This document shows positions 47,419 through 56,321 of a stretch of 64,000 nucleotides of DNA, piece by piece (position 1 is the stretch's first letter; each line of letters starts with the position of its first letter). The notes below the pieces were generated by a model. It was not told the DNA's origin and made no database searches. It was given only the letters and a program-made list of their open reading frames with translations. This DNA is from Methylobacterium symbioticum (lineage in GTDB: Bacteria; Pseudomonadota; Alphaproteobacteria; Rhizobiales; Beijerinckiaceae), in contig NZ_CABFPH010000015.1 in the NCBI RefSeq assembly GCF_902141845.1, forward strand, positions 1 to 64,000, given 5' to 3'. Both the position numbers and the translations under genes were made by a program.

Positions 47419-47784
47419 ATGATGAAGACATTCCTTCGGCTGGTCCTCGTCGGGCTTGGCCTCGGCTTCGGCCTGCCGGCGGTGGCGGGCGGGGCCGGCA
47501 CCTATACGGTCAAGGGCAACAACGGCGAGGCCGGCACCGACTATTCCGGCACGGTGGTGATCACCCAGACCAGCAAGGACACCTTCAAGCTCGCCTGGAC
47601 CATCAACGGCGACAAGTATACTGGTCACGGCATCGGCGATGCCCGCATCATGGCCGTGAGTTTCACAAGCGACGGCTCCGCCGGAACCGCGCTTCTCGTC
47701 GATGACGATGCGGGCGGCTACAAGAGCATCTGGGGCTTCGTCGGCGAGACCAAGATCGGCTGGGAGCTGATGAAGCCGAGATAG
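47419..47784 (+). CDS. Small secreted protein of unknown function
   Basis: 121 residues from ATG 47419 (AGGGGG upstream; an ATG directly follows). Signal peptide (FLRLVLVGLGLGFGLPAVAG) and a mature domain of about 95 residues with alternating beta strands: GTYTVKGNNGEAGTDYSGTV, DTFKLAWTINGDKYTGHGIG, TALLVDDDAGGYKSIWGF and GETKIGWELMKPR. Short proteins of this type occur in many Rhizobiales without known function. Periplasmic or extracellular. Confidence 0.7.
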   Translation: MMKTFLRLVLVGLGLGFGLPAVAGGAGTYTVKGNNGEAGTDYSGTVVITQTSKDTFKLAWTINGDKYTGHGIGDARIMAVSFTSDGSAGTALLVDDDAGGYKSIWGFVGETKIGWELMKPR

Positions 47785-47925
47785 GACGGTTCCGGGTCGG
47801 CCGCGGCTTCGGCGCCGAGCGGGGGGAGCTACGCGAACCCTGTGGATGGGTGGCGCCGCGGCGGCACCCGGACCCGGCCGCCCGTGTTAGCCAGAGCGTT
47901 CCTTCAAGCGGCAACCGGACCAGCG

Positions 47926-49494
47926 ATGGCGCTCGGCAGAGACGGCACGATCGAGATGGGCGTGGGCCTCGACGGCCCCGGACAGGGCCGACCAGTCGGG
48001 CTCGATCTGGAGGAGCTTCTCGCCACGCGCCTCCTCGTCCAGGGCAATTCCGGCTCCGGCAAGTCGCACCTGCTGCGCCGCCTTCTGGAGCAGAGCGGCG
48101 CCCTGGTGCAGCAGGTGGTGATCGATCCGGAAGGCGACTTCGTCACCCTGAGCGAGGCGCATGGCCACCTCGTGGTCGATGGCGCCCATGGCGAGACGGA
48201 CCTCCAGGCCATCGCCGCCCGGGTGCGGGCGCATCGAGTCTCCGTGGTGCTCAACCTCGAAAGCCTCGACATGGAAGCGCAGATGCGCGCGGCGGCCGCC
48301 TTTCTCGGCGGCCTGTTCGAGGCCGAGCGGACGCACTGGTATCCCTGCCTCGTCGTCGTGGACGAAGCCCAGATCTTCGCGCCCGCCGCAGCCGGCGACG
48401 TCTCGGACGAGGCGCGCAAGATCGCACTCGGCGCGATGACGAACCTGATGTGCCGAGGCCGCAAGCGGGGTCTCGCCGGCGTGATCGCGACGCAGCGGCT
48501 TGCCAAGCTGGCCAAGAACGTGGCGGCGGAAGCCACCAACTTCCTGATGGGCCGCACCTTCCTCGATATCGACATGGCGCGCGCCGCAGACCTGCTCGGC
48601 CTCGACCGGCGTGGCGCCGAGCGCTTCCGCGATCTCGGCCGCGGCGAGTTCGTGGCGCTCGGGCCTGCGCTGAGCCGCCGGCCGATCGCGCTGCGGATCG
48701 GCACGGTGACAACCGGCTCGCGGGCGGTGGCGCCCGGACTGATCCCGCTGCCGCAGGCCGCGGACGACGATCTTCGCGCCAGGATCCTGGCCCCCGCCGA
48801 GGAGGACGGCTTCGTTCTGCCGACGCGCAGCCGGCCTGCGCCGACGCCGCGCGTGACACCGGCCGATCTGCTGCGTGAGCTCGCCGCGCACCGCCCTGAG
48901 CCGGTCTCTGCACCGCCCGCCCTCGATCCGGCCGAGAACCGGGCCGGCTGCGAGGCCGTGCTGCAGGGGCTCGTGACGGATGTGGATGCCGGGCGCCAGC
49001 CGGTCGCGGTGATCTACCAGGACTTCCTGGTGCGCTGCCGGATGCGCGGGCTCGACGGCGAGAGCTTTGGACTGCCGGCCTTCCGCCGGGCGCTCAGCGT
49101 CGCCCGGGCCGGAATCGAGGCGGCTCCCGAAGCCGGCGCAGGTGGCGAGAGCTGGTCGGAGGCTCAGCAGATCGCGGCGACCATGCCCGAAGAGGTCCAG
49201 GGGGTATTCCTGCTCCTCGCCCGTGCGGCGCTTGCCGGCGAGGCCTGCCCGGGCGACGCGGCGCTCGCGAAGGCCATCGGCAGCCGGTCTCCAGGCCGCG
49301 CCCGCCGGCTCCTCGGCTACATGGAGAGCCGGGGCGCCGTGGTCTGCCGCACGGATTTCCGCGGCAACCGGGTCATCGCCCTGCCGGGCCTGTCCTGCGA
49401 GACGGCGCCGGGCGATCCTAAGGCCGAAGCCCCAGCCACCCAGGACGGGGCGGCGGAGGCGGATCCGAGCTGGCAGCTCTTCGCCGCAGAGTGA
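47926..49494 (+). CDS. HerA/VirB4-like ATP-binding protein
   Basis: 522 residues from ATG 47926; an in-frame GTG at 47842 gives a less convincing extension. Residues about 25-300 are an additional-strand AAA-type ATPase: Walker A LLVQGNSGSGKSHLLRRLLE, QQVVIDPEGDFVTL, Walker B PCLVVVDEAQIFAP, an Arg-rich MCRGRKRGLAGVIATQRLAKL, and NFLMGRTFLDIDMARAADLLGL. This pattern is shared with HerA-type DNA translocases and DUF853 proteins. Residues about 300-520 form an accessory region with a helical C-terminal domain. No NurA nuclease or conjugation gene is adjacent, so a defence or DNA-processing role is not supported by context. Confidence 0.75.
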   Translation: MALGRDGTIEMGVGLDGPGQGRPVGLDLEELLATRLLVQGNSGSGKSHLLRRLLEQSGALVQQVVIDPEGDFVTLSEAHGHLVVDGAHGETDLQAIAARVRAHRVSVVLNLESLDMEAQMRAAAAFLGGLFEAERTHWYPCLVVVDEAQIFAPAAAGDVSDEARKIALGAMTNLMCRGRKRGLAGVIATQRLAKLAKNVAAEATNFLMGRTFLDIDMARAADLLGLDRRGAERFRDLGRGEFVALGPALSRRPIALRIGTVTTGSRAVAPGLIPLPQAADDDLRARILAPAEEDGFVLPTRSRPAPTPRVTPADLLRELAAHRPEPVSAPPALDPAENRAGCEAVLQGLVTDVDAGRQPVAVIYQDFLVRCRMRGLDGESFGLPAFRRALSVARAGIEAAPEAGAGGESWSEAQQIAATMPEEVQGVFLLLARAALAGEACPGDAALAKAIGSRSPGRARRLLGYMESRGAVVCRTDFRGNRVIALPGLSCETAPGDPKAEAPATQDGAAEADPSWQLFAAE

Positions 49495-49522
49495 TCCTGC
49501 CGAGACCGGGATATCGAAGGGG

Positions 49523-50149
49523 TCAGTCCTGCGCGCTGAGGCGCAGGAGTTCCGCGGTCAGGCTGGCGGCCGAATCCTCCACCGTGAGCCCCTGCGTGCG
49601 GAGCACGAGGTCGGGCGCATCGGGCGCCTCATAGGGCGCGGAGATTCCGGTGAAGTCTGGGATCTTGCCCGCCCGCGCCCGGTCGTAGAGCCCCTTCGGA
49701 TCGCGCGCCTCGCAGACCGAGAGCGGGGTGTCGATGAAGACCTCGCGGAAGGACACGTCGCCCGCGATGCGCCGAGCCATGGCGCGCTCCTCGCGGAAGG
49801 GCGAGATCAGCGAGACGATCACAACCAGCCCGGCCTCGGCCATCAGGCGGGCGGTCTCGGCGGCGCGGCGAATGTTTTCGGTGCGGTCGGCGGCGCTGAA
49901 GCCGAGATCGCGGTTGAGGCCGTGGCGCAGGTTGTCCCCGTCAAGCACCATGGTGTGACGGCCGGCCTCCATCAGGGAGCGGTCCACCGCGTTGGCGATG
50001 CTCGACTTGCCGGCGCCCGAGAGGCCGGTGAACCAAGCGATGGCCGGCCGCTGGCCGAGCGCCCGCCAACGCGCCTCGCGTGGCTGCAGCGTCTGCCACG
50101 TCAGGTTCCGGGACCGGGGCGCGCCCTCGGCGGATGAGGATTGTGACAC
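49523..50149 (-). CDS. cysC: Adenylylsulfate kinase
   Basis: 208 residues from GTG 50149. Phosphorylates APS to PAPS. P-loop WFTGLSGAGKSSIANAVDR, the APS-binding DGDNLRHGLNRDLGFSAADR, NIRRAAETARLMAEAGL and the C-terminal FTGISAPYEAPDAPDLVL are all standard. It is a stand-alone kinase; no sulfurylase (cysDN) is nearby and no other sulfate gene is in the window. PAPS may serve sulfate reduction or sulfotransfer to surface glycans or lipids. Confidence 0.94.
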   Translation of the reverse strand: MSQSSSAEGAPRSRNLTWQTLQPREARWRALGQRPAIAWFTGLSGAGKSSIANAVDRSLMEAGRHTMVLDGDNLRHGLNRDLGFSAADRTENIRRAAETARLMAEAGLVVIVSLISPFREERAMARRIAGDVSFREVFIDTPLSVCEARDPKGLYDRARAGKIPDFTGISAPYEAPDAPDLVLRTQGLTVEDSAASLTAELLRLSAQD

Positions 50150-50230
50150 CGGCAGGACCCCTCCGCGGGCTTTGGACGAGGGATCCTTCTATGCAGCCCA
50201 GGGCGGGAACGGAACCCGCGCCGGCGATCC

Positions 50231-51409
50231 TTACACCTGCCGGTTGCGCCCGGCGCCGAGGCTGAACGCAGCCGCCCCCAGACTCAGCGCGCAGAACAGG
50301 GTCGAGGGCAGCACCCAGCCGCCGCCGATCTCGTGAGCGAGGCCGAACCCGAGGGGGCCGAGGGAGGCGATGGTGTAGCCCACCCCCTGGGCCATCGCCG
50401 AGAGCGCCGCGGCACCGGCCGCATCGCGGACCCGCAGAACGATGATGGTCAGGCCGAGCCCGAAGCAGCCGCCGAGGCCGAAACCGTGCCCCAACGTCGC
50501 CGGCACCACCAGCCAGAGGGGGCCGAAGACGACGAGGAGATAGGTCGCGAGCGTCAGCCCGATGATGGCGAGGGCGGCACCGCGCTGATCTCTGAGGCGC
50601 GCGGCGAAGGTCGGCACGAGCAGGGCGGCAGGAGCCTGACCGACGCTCATCAGAGCCGCGACGAAGCCAGCATCGACGGCGCTGAGTCCGCGATCGTGCA
50701 GGATGAGGGGCACCCAACCGAACATGATGTAGGCGAGAGAGGACTGAAGCCCCATGAAGCCGGTGACCTGCCAGGCGAGCGGCGAGCGCCAGACCACCGG
50801 GCGCGTCACCTCGGAACGCGCGGCGACCGGAGCCCGACTCGGGCGCGCGAAAGGCGCCCAGGCGAGGGTGCCGAGCACGGCAGGCAGGGCCCAGGCAGCG
50901 AGCGCCAGGGCCCAGCTGCCGCCGAACAGGTCCTGCAGCGGCACGGTAAGGCCGGCTCCTGCGGCCGCCCCGAGGCAGAGCGTCATGGTGTAGAGGCCGG
51001 TCATCAGGCCGGCCTGACCGGGGAACTCGCGCTTCACGAGACCTGGGATGAGCACGCCCGCCAACCCGATCCCGAGGGCGGCGACGCAGGCCCCGGCAAA
51101 GAGCGGCACCAGCCCTCCGAGGGCGCGGAGCGACAGGCCGGCCGCGACCACGGCGCTCGCGAGCAGGATGCCGCGGTCGGGACCGATCCAGCGGCTGACG
51201 CGCGGCCCGAGCACGCTGGCAATGCCGAGGAACAGCACCGGCAGCATGGTCAGCACCGCCGCGCCCGTGGTGCCGAGACCGGTGCCCATGCGGATCGCCG
51301 CGAGGAGCGGCCCTACGGTGGTCAGCGCCGGGCGCAGGTTGAAGGCGACCAGCATCAGGCCGACGCCGAGCAGGAGCGGGCTCGGTATCCGCGGACTCGC
51401 AGCCGTCAT
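50231..51409 (-). CDS. MFS transporter, CynX/NimT-like
   Basis: 392 residues with twelve predicted helices. The N terminus LLLGVGLMLVAFNLRPALTTVGPLL is characteristic of the cyanate/2-nitroimidazole (CynX/NimT) branch; a second half starts near LAWQVTGFMGLQSSLAYIMFGW, also typical. Probably an exporter of small toxic or anionic compounds. The start overlaps the lnt stop by 4 nt, so it is translated with lnt. Confidence 0.85.
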   Translation of the reverse strand: MTAASPRIPSPLLLGVGLMLVAFNLRPALTTVGPLLAAIRMGTGLGTTGAAVLTMLPVLFLGIASVLGPRVSRWIGPDRGILLASAVVAAGLSLRALGGLVPLFAGACVAALGIGLAGVLIPGLVKREFPGQAGLMTGLYTMTLCLGAAAGAGLTVPLQDLFGGSWALALAAWALPAVLGTLAWAPFARPSRAPVAARSEVTRPVVWRSPLAWQVTGFMGLQSSLAYIMFGWVPLILHDRGLSAVDAGFVAALMSVGQAPAALLVPTFAARLRDQRGAALAIIGLTLATYLLVVFGPLWLVVPATLGHGFGLGGCFGLGLTIIVLRVRDAAGAAALSAMAQGVGYTIASLGPLGFGLAHEIGGGWVLPSTLFCALSLGAAAFSLGAGRNRQV

Positions 51410-53112
51410 CCGCGAATCGCGGTCGGGACGCGCCGCGCGGCCCGGATCCGTGCGCGCAACGCGCCGCCGAGGCAGGCGGCGAGCATCAGCGCGAACGACC
51501 AGTCGCCGAGCTTCGCGTAGGGCGTACCGCCGACGATCCGGCTGGGCAGGTCCGCGTCGAGGATGCGTTCCCTGTCGAGGGGCAGGCTCGCGGTGACGCG
51601 GCCATGGGCGTCGATCACCGCCGAAATTCCGGTATTGGCGTCCCGCACGAGCGGCAAGCCTTCCTCCACGGCGCGTAGCCGCGCCTGGGCGAGGTGCTGG
51701 CGCGGACCCGGCGTGTCACCGAACCACGCGTCGTTGGTCAGGTTCAGGATGAGACCCGGAGGCTCGCCCGAAACATCGGCCGCGCCGGGCGGCAGGATCG
51801 CGCCGGGGAAGATCGCCTCGTAGCAGATGGTGGCGGCGACCGGCGGCAGGCCGGCCACGGTGAGGATGCGCTGCGCAGCCCGGTTGCCGGCGGTGAAGCC
51901 ACCGGGGATCGCCACGAACTGGCGCAGGCCGACCGCGCGCAGGGCCCAGTCGAGAGGCGCCGGCAGGTACTCGCCGAAGGGGACGAGGTGGACCTTGTCG
52001 TAGGTGTCGGCGATCCGACCGCCCGGCTCGATCGTCATGATCGCGTTGTAGTAGCGCAGGCGCTCGCCGGGCAGCGGCTCCTCGGCACGGGCCGCGCCGG
52101 TGAGCAGGATCTGGCCCGGTTCGAGCCCGGCCCCGACCTTGGCAAGGGAGGCCGGATCGCGCTGGATCAGGAACGGAAAGGCGGATTCCGGCCAGATGAT
52201 ATGAGTCGGGCGGGGCTCGCCGGGCTCGGGCGCGCGCCGGGTCAGCTCGACATAGCGGTCGACGATGTCCTCACGGTTCTCGGGCCGGAACTTGGCATCC
52301 TGAGGCAGGTTCGGCTGGACGAGGCGCAGGCGCACGCCGGCCACGACGTGATCCGGCGCCGGTCCGACGCGGGCGGAGCCGTAAAGGGCGAGCGCCGTGA
52401 GCACGATCAGCGCGGCGGCGCTCGGCCCGAACCGGCTGCGCGGGTTCGAGCCGGTGAGCAGCGTGGCGGGCGCCGCGCAGATCAGCACCGCGAGCAGGGT
52501 CAGCCCATAGAGCCCGACGAGGCTCGCCGCCTGCATCAGCCAGAGATTCTGGCCGAGCGCCATGCCGAGGGTGTTCCAGGGAAAGCCCGTGAAGAGGTGC
52601 CCACGCAGCCATTCGGCCCCGGCGATCCCGAAGGCGAAGGCCGCGATGCGGCCCGGCCCCCGCAGCCAGAGCAGGCCAGCGGCGGCAAAGCCGGCTCCGT
52701 AGAACAGCCCGAGCGCGAAGGGCAGGCCGACGACGCCGAGCGGCAGCGCCCAGGCGAAGTCCTCGGCCTCCACCAGGAAGGCCGAGCCCAGCCACCACAG
52801 GCCGGCGGTCAGGTAGCCGAAGCCCCAGGCCCAGCCGACGAGGAGGCAGGGCAGCAGGCGGCGCAGGGTCGAGCGGTCCGCGACCGCCCCGTCCATGAGC
52901 CAGACCGCCACGGACAGCGAGACGGCGAGCGCCGGAAGCCAGCCGAAGGGCGGCATCGCCAGCGCGCCGAAGGCGCCTGCGAGCCAGGCCAGCCCGAGCC
53001 GGCGCCAGCCGGTCAGGCGCAGGACGGGCGTGACGCCACCTGCGGCGCCGCGGGGCGGCTCACCGGGATGCGCCGCGGCGCGGGGGTGAGGGAGAGGAAG
53101 GCTGAGCTGCAT
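51406..53112 (-). CDS. lnt: Apolipoprotein N-acyltransferase
   Basis: 568 residues. Adds the third acyl chain to lipoproteins in the inner membrane. N-terminal half has about seven membrane helices; the C-terminal nitrilase-like domain (about 240-500) holds the Glu-Lys-Cys triad in IIWPESAFPFL (Glu), YDKVHLVPFGEYLP (Lys) and ATICYEAIFPG (Cys). Length is somewhat above the E. coli enzyme because of a Pro/Ala-rich N terminus. It closes the miaB-phoH-ybeY-corC-lnt group. Confidence 0.95.
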   Translation of the reverse strand: MQLSLPLPHPRAAAHPGEPPRGAAGGVTPVLRLTGWRRLGLAWLAGAFGALAMPPFGWLPALAVSLSVAVWLMDGAVADRSTLRRLLPCLLVGWAWGFGYLTAGLWWLGSAFLVEAEDFAWALPLGVVGLPFALGLFYGAGFAAAGLLWLRGPGRIAAFAFGIAGAEWLRGHLFTGFPWNTLGMALGQNLWLMQAASLVGLYGLTLLAVLICAAPATLLTGSNPRSRFGPSAAALIVLTALALYGSARVGPAPDHVVAGVRLRLVQPNLPQDAKFRPENREDIVDRYVELTRRAPEPGEPRPTHIIWPESAFPFLIQRDPASLAKVGAGLEPGQILLTGAARAEEPLPGERLRYYNAIMTIEPGGRIADTYDKVHLVPFGEYLPAPLDWALRAVGLRQFVAIPGGFTAGNRAAQRILTVAGLPPVAATICYEAIFPGAILPPGAADVSGEPPGLILNLTNDAWFGDTPGPRQHLAQARLRAVEEGLPLVRDANTGISAVIDAHGRVTASLPLDRERILDADLPSRIVGGTPYAKLGDWSFALMLAACLGGALRARIRAARRVPTAIRG

Positions 53113-53228
53113 CGGTCCGGGACCCGTAGCGGGATCCCATGACCGGGGGAAGGCGTCGAAACCGTGACGCCCGGGTGGTTCGGCCAGCGATGGCGCGGCC
53201 TATCCCCGGGCGTTCGCGAGAACCGGAC

Positions 53229-53408
53229 CTATTGGCCGGCCGGCTTGTTGGCGGGCGCGGGGTTCGGATTGGCCGAGGGCGGCGCCGGGGTCGTCGGCGC
53301 GGTGGTGCTCGGCGCAGGTGGCGGCGGGGGAGCCTCGGCCTTCTTCTCGTCCTTGCAGGCGGTCAGTGCGAGCAGGCCGAGAAGCGGCACGAGAGTGCGC
53401 ATGCGCAT
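53229..53408 (-). CDS. Small Pro/Ala-rich lipoprotein
   Basis: 59 residues from ATG 53408 (GGAGG seven nt upstream). Signal peptide MRMRTLVPLLGLLALTAC with lipobox LTAC, then KDEKKAE and a Pro/Ala/Thr-rich low-complexity tail. It would be lipidated, and fittingly it is encoded between corC and lnt. No function known. Confidence 0.7.
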   Translation of the reverse strand: MRMRTLVPLLGLLALTACKDEKKAEAPPPPPAPSTTAPTTPAPPSANPNPAPANKPAGQ

Positions 53409-53484
53409 GAGTGTTCCTCCGGGTTGCCTATTGTGCAGGCAAGAACGCCGGAGCGGCCCGAAGGGTTCATGCCCGGAGCGGATC

Positions 53485-54582
53485 TCACGCCGCGGGCGGC
53501 GTCGCCGGTGGCGGGAGAGCGAGGGGCACCACTGCCTCGATCCGGGCGGGCCCGCGCTGGACACGCAGGCGCTTGAGACGGCGCGGATCGGCGTCGAGCA
53601 CCTCGAAGGCGAGTTCGCCCGGACCCTCGATCATCTCGCCGCGGGCGGGCACACGGCCGGCCAGCGTCACCACCATGCCGCCCAGGGTGTCGATCTCCTC
53701 GGCCATCTCGCCCACCGCCGCCACGAGGTCGACGCCGGTCGCCTGGGAGACCTCGGAGAGCGGCGCGCGGGCGTCGGCCACGAAGACCTCAGGCTCGCCG
53801 TCGACCCGCTGGACGAGCTGGCCCTCGGCCACGTCGTGCTCGTCCTCGATGTCGCCGACCACCATCTCGATCAGGTCCTCGATGGAGATCAGACCGTCGG
53901 TGCCGCCATACTCGTCGATGACCAGCGCCATATGGGTGCGCGTCGCCTGCATCCGCACCAGCAGGTCGATGGCCGGCATGGAGGGCGGCACGAACAGGAC
54001 CGGGCGCAGGATCTTGGTGGAGGCGAGCGAGGCCGAGAGGTCGACGTTGCCGAGGTTGAAGGCGCGCAACGCTCGGGCGGGGCTGCGCCGGAGGCGGGGC
54101 GCCGGCCGCTCGGGATCCGCGCCGCTCGCCGGCGCGGCCCTGCTGCGCGGTGCGGCCTCGCCCCGCGAGGCGATGTGGTCCACGAAGTCGCGGATGTGGA
54201 CCATACCCCGAGGGTTATCGAGCGTCTCGTCGTAGATCGGCAGGCGCGAGTGGCCGGCGGTGCGGAACACCCGCAGCAGGTCGCCGAGGCTGGTCTCGCT
54301 CGAGACCGCCACGATGTCGGCGCGCGGGATCATCACGTCGTCGACGCGGACCTTGTGCAGGCCGAGCACGTTCTTGAGCATCGCCCGCTCGTAGGGCGAG
54401 AAGCCGTTATCGCCCGTATCGGGCTCGGCGAGCGCCTCTTCGATCTCGCCGCGCAGCGATTCGCGCGGCTTGAGGTGCAGAGCCTGCAGCAGGCGGTCGT
54501 ACCAGGGCTCGCGCGGCGGATTCGCCTCGGCCTCTGGGGTGGGCGCGGCCTGGGCCGCGCCGCGACTTCGGTCGTTGGTCAT
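53485..54582 (-). CDS. corC: Cytosolic CBS/CorC-domain protein (hemolysin C family)
   Basis: 365 residues. Tandem CBS domains at about 75-215 (VRVDDVMIPRADIVAVSSET; RTHMALVIDEYGGTDGLISIEDLIE) and a C-terminal CorC_HlyC domain (VDLVAAVGEMAEEIDTLGGMV). No DUF21 membrane part, as in the YbeX/CorC group linked to Mg/Co efflux and, more recently, to ribosome biology. A 65-residue N-terminal extension is Pro/Ala/Arg-rich. Follows ybeY by 30 nt, the usual order. Confidence 0.9.
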   Translation of the reverse strand: MTNDRSRGAAQAAPTPEAEANPPREPWYDRLLQALHLKPRESLRGEIEEALAEPDTGDNGFSPYERAMLKNVLGLHKVRVDDVMIPRADIVAVSSETSLGDLLRVFRTAGHSRLPIYDETLDNPRGMVHIRDFVDHIASRGEAAPRSRAAPASGADPERPAPRLRRSPARALRAFNLGNVDLSASLASTKILRPVLFVPPSMPAIDLLVRMQATRTHMALVIDEYGGTDGLISIEDLIEMVVGDIEDEHDVAEGQLVQRVDGEPEVFVADARAPLSEVSQATGVDLVAAVGEMAEEIDTLGGMVVTLAGRVPARGEMIEGPGELAFEVLDADPRRLKRLRVQRGPARIEAVVPLALPPPATPPAA

Positions 54583-54612
54583 GTCGTCCGGGTTCGAGGT
54601 GAAAAGGACCGC

Positions 54613-55128
54613 TCAGCCCTGCAGGGGCTCGGGCTCGTCGGCGTAGGGGTTCGGGATGCCGAGCCCGGCCAGCGCCGCGATCTCCAGCGCTTCCATGGCG
54701 TCGGCCTCGGCCTCGCCGGTCTCGTGGTCCTGGCCGAGCAGGTGCAGGGTGCCATGAACGAGCAGGTGCGCGAGGTGATGGCCGAGGGGCTTCGACTGCT
54801 CCCCACTCTCGCGCACCAACGTGTCATACGCAAGAACGAGGTCGCCCAACGGCATCGCGACGCCCGCATGGCTCGGCTGCGGCGCGGCCGGGAAGGACAG
54901 CACGTTGGTCGGCTTGTCCTTGCCCCGCCAGGTCCGGTTCAGCTCCTGCACCGTGTCGTCGTCGGCCAAGAGCACGCTCACCGCCACCGGGCCGGCTGGC
55001 GGCTCGGGCGCGGCGGCGAGCCCCGCCTCGACGGCGCGAATCACCAGGGCCTCCAGATCCGCGACCGCCTGTTCCCAGCGCGGATCCTCGACGGCGATGT
55101 CGATCTCGGGCGGCACGATGCGCGGCAT
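54613..55128 (-). CDS. ybeY: Endoribonuclease YbeY
   Basis: 171 residues. rRNA maturation and quality-control RNase. The zinc site is H125xxxH129xxxxxH135 in LVHGTLHLLGQDHE; the preceding RGKDKPTNVLSFP with Arg-Lys and Thr-Asn-Val-Leu-Ser-Phe is equally diagnostic. It starts 2 nt after phoH ends. Confidence 0.95.
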   Translation of the reverse strand: MPRIVPPEIDIAVEDPRWEQAVADLEALVIRAVEAGLAAAPEPPAGPVAVSVLLADDDTVQELNRTWRGKDKPTNVLSFPAAPQPSHAGVAMPLGDLVLAYDTLVRESGEQSKPLGHHLAHLLVHGTLHLLGQDHETGEAEADAMEALEIAALAGLGIPNPYADEPEPLQG

Positions 55129-55130
55129 GG

Positions 55131-56246
55131 TCAGGCGAGCGGCCTCCGCCGCGGGTTCGGGTTACGGTCGGCCTCCGATTCGCCGTGGGCGGCGCGCTCG
55201 TAGGCGGTGACGATGCGGCGCACGAGGTCGTGGCGGACCACGTCCACGTCCTTGAAGGTGACGCGGCCGATGCCCTCGACGCCGTCGAGCACCTGCACCG
55301 CCTCGACGAGTCCGGATTTCTGCCCCGGCGGCAGGTCGATCTGGCTCGGATCGCCGGTGACGATCATGCGGGAGCCCTCGCCGAGGCGGGTGAGGAACAT
55401 CTTCATCTGCATCGAGGTGGTGTTCTGCGCCTCGTCCAGCAGCACCACGGCGTTGGTCAGCGTCCGCCCGCGCATGAAGGCGAGCGGCGCGATCTCGATG
55501 ATGCCGGTCTGCAGCCCGCGGTCGACGTGGCGCGCCTCCATGAAATCGTAGAGGGCGTCGTAGATCGGCCTCAGATAGGGATCGACCTTCTCGCGCATGT
55601 CGCCCGGCAGGAAGCCGAGGCGTTCGCCGGCCTCGACGGCGGGGCGCGACAGGATCAGCCGCTCGGCATGGCCCTGCTCCAGAAGCGAGACCGCGTGGCC
55701 CACCGCGAGCCAGGTCTTGCCGGTGCCGGCCGGCCCCTCCGCGAAGACCAGCTCGTTGGTGCGCAGCAGCTTGATGTAGGCGTCCTGCGCGGCGTTGCGG
55801 GCGCGGACCGCGCCGCGGCGGCGGGTGGCGATCTGCTCGAAGCGCGGATTGCCGTTGCTGTCAGCCGGGCTCTCGGCCGGGATCTCGGCCTGCGGGAACA
55901 GGTTGCCCTGGAGCGTCGCCTCCTGGATCGCCCCGTCCACCTCGCCGAGGGTCAGCGGGCCACCCTCGCGGGCGCGGTCGTAGAGCTTCTCGAACACCCG
56001 CCGCGCCAGCTCGGCCCCGTCCGGCGGCCCCTTGACCACGAGGTGGTTGCCGAGGGCCGTCGCGGTCACACCGAGCTTGCGCTCAAGATGGGCGACGTTC
56101 TGGTCGTACTGGCCGAAGACGAGGCTCGCGAGGCGGTTGTCGTCGAAGGTCAGCGAGATCTCGGCAGTCTCGTAGGGGCCGCTGCGGGGATTGCCGCCCC
56201 GCGGGCGCGGCGTGCCGCGACCGGCCGATCCGTCAGCTGGCGTCAC
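55131..56246 (-). CDS. ybeZ: PhoH-like ATPase (YbeZ)
   Basis: 371 residues. N-terminal KH-like region (about 25-115; FGQYDQNVAHLERKLGV), then a PhoH P-loop ATPase: FAEGPAGTGKTWLAVGHAVS, LILSRPAVEAGERLGFLPGD, VVLLDEAQNTTSMQMKMFLTR, RMIVTGDPSQIDLP. Probably an RNA helicase-like partner of YbeY in rRNA processing. Stop and ybeY start are only 2 nt apart. Confidence 0.94.
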   Translation of the reverse strand: MTPADGSAGRGTPRPRGGNPRSGPYETAEISLTFDDNRLASLVFGQYDQNVAHLERKLGVTATALGNHLVVKGPPDGAELARRVFEKLYDRAREGGPLTLGEVDGAIQEATLQGNLFPQAEIPAESPADSNGNPRFEQIATRRRGAVRARNAAQDAYIKLLRTNELVFAEGPAGTGKTWLAVGHAVSLLEQGHAERLILSRPAVEAGERLGFLPGDMREKVDPYLRPIYDALYDFMEARHVDRGLQTGIIEIAPLAFMRGRTLTNAVVLLDEAQNTTSMQMKMFLTRLGEGSRMIVTGDPSQIDLPPGQKSGLVEAVQVLDGVEGIGRVTFKDVDVVRHDLVRRIVTAYERAAHGESEADRNPNPRRRPLA

Positions 56247-56321
56247 GAACGATGTCCTTCGATTGGGGGCGCAGCCGTCGCCCTCCCGCCACTGTGGGGG
56301 AGGGGGTGACGCTGCATCGGT

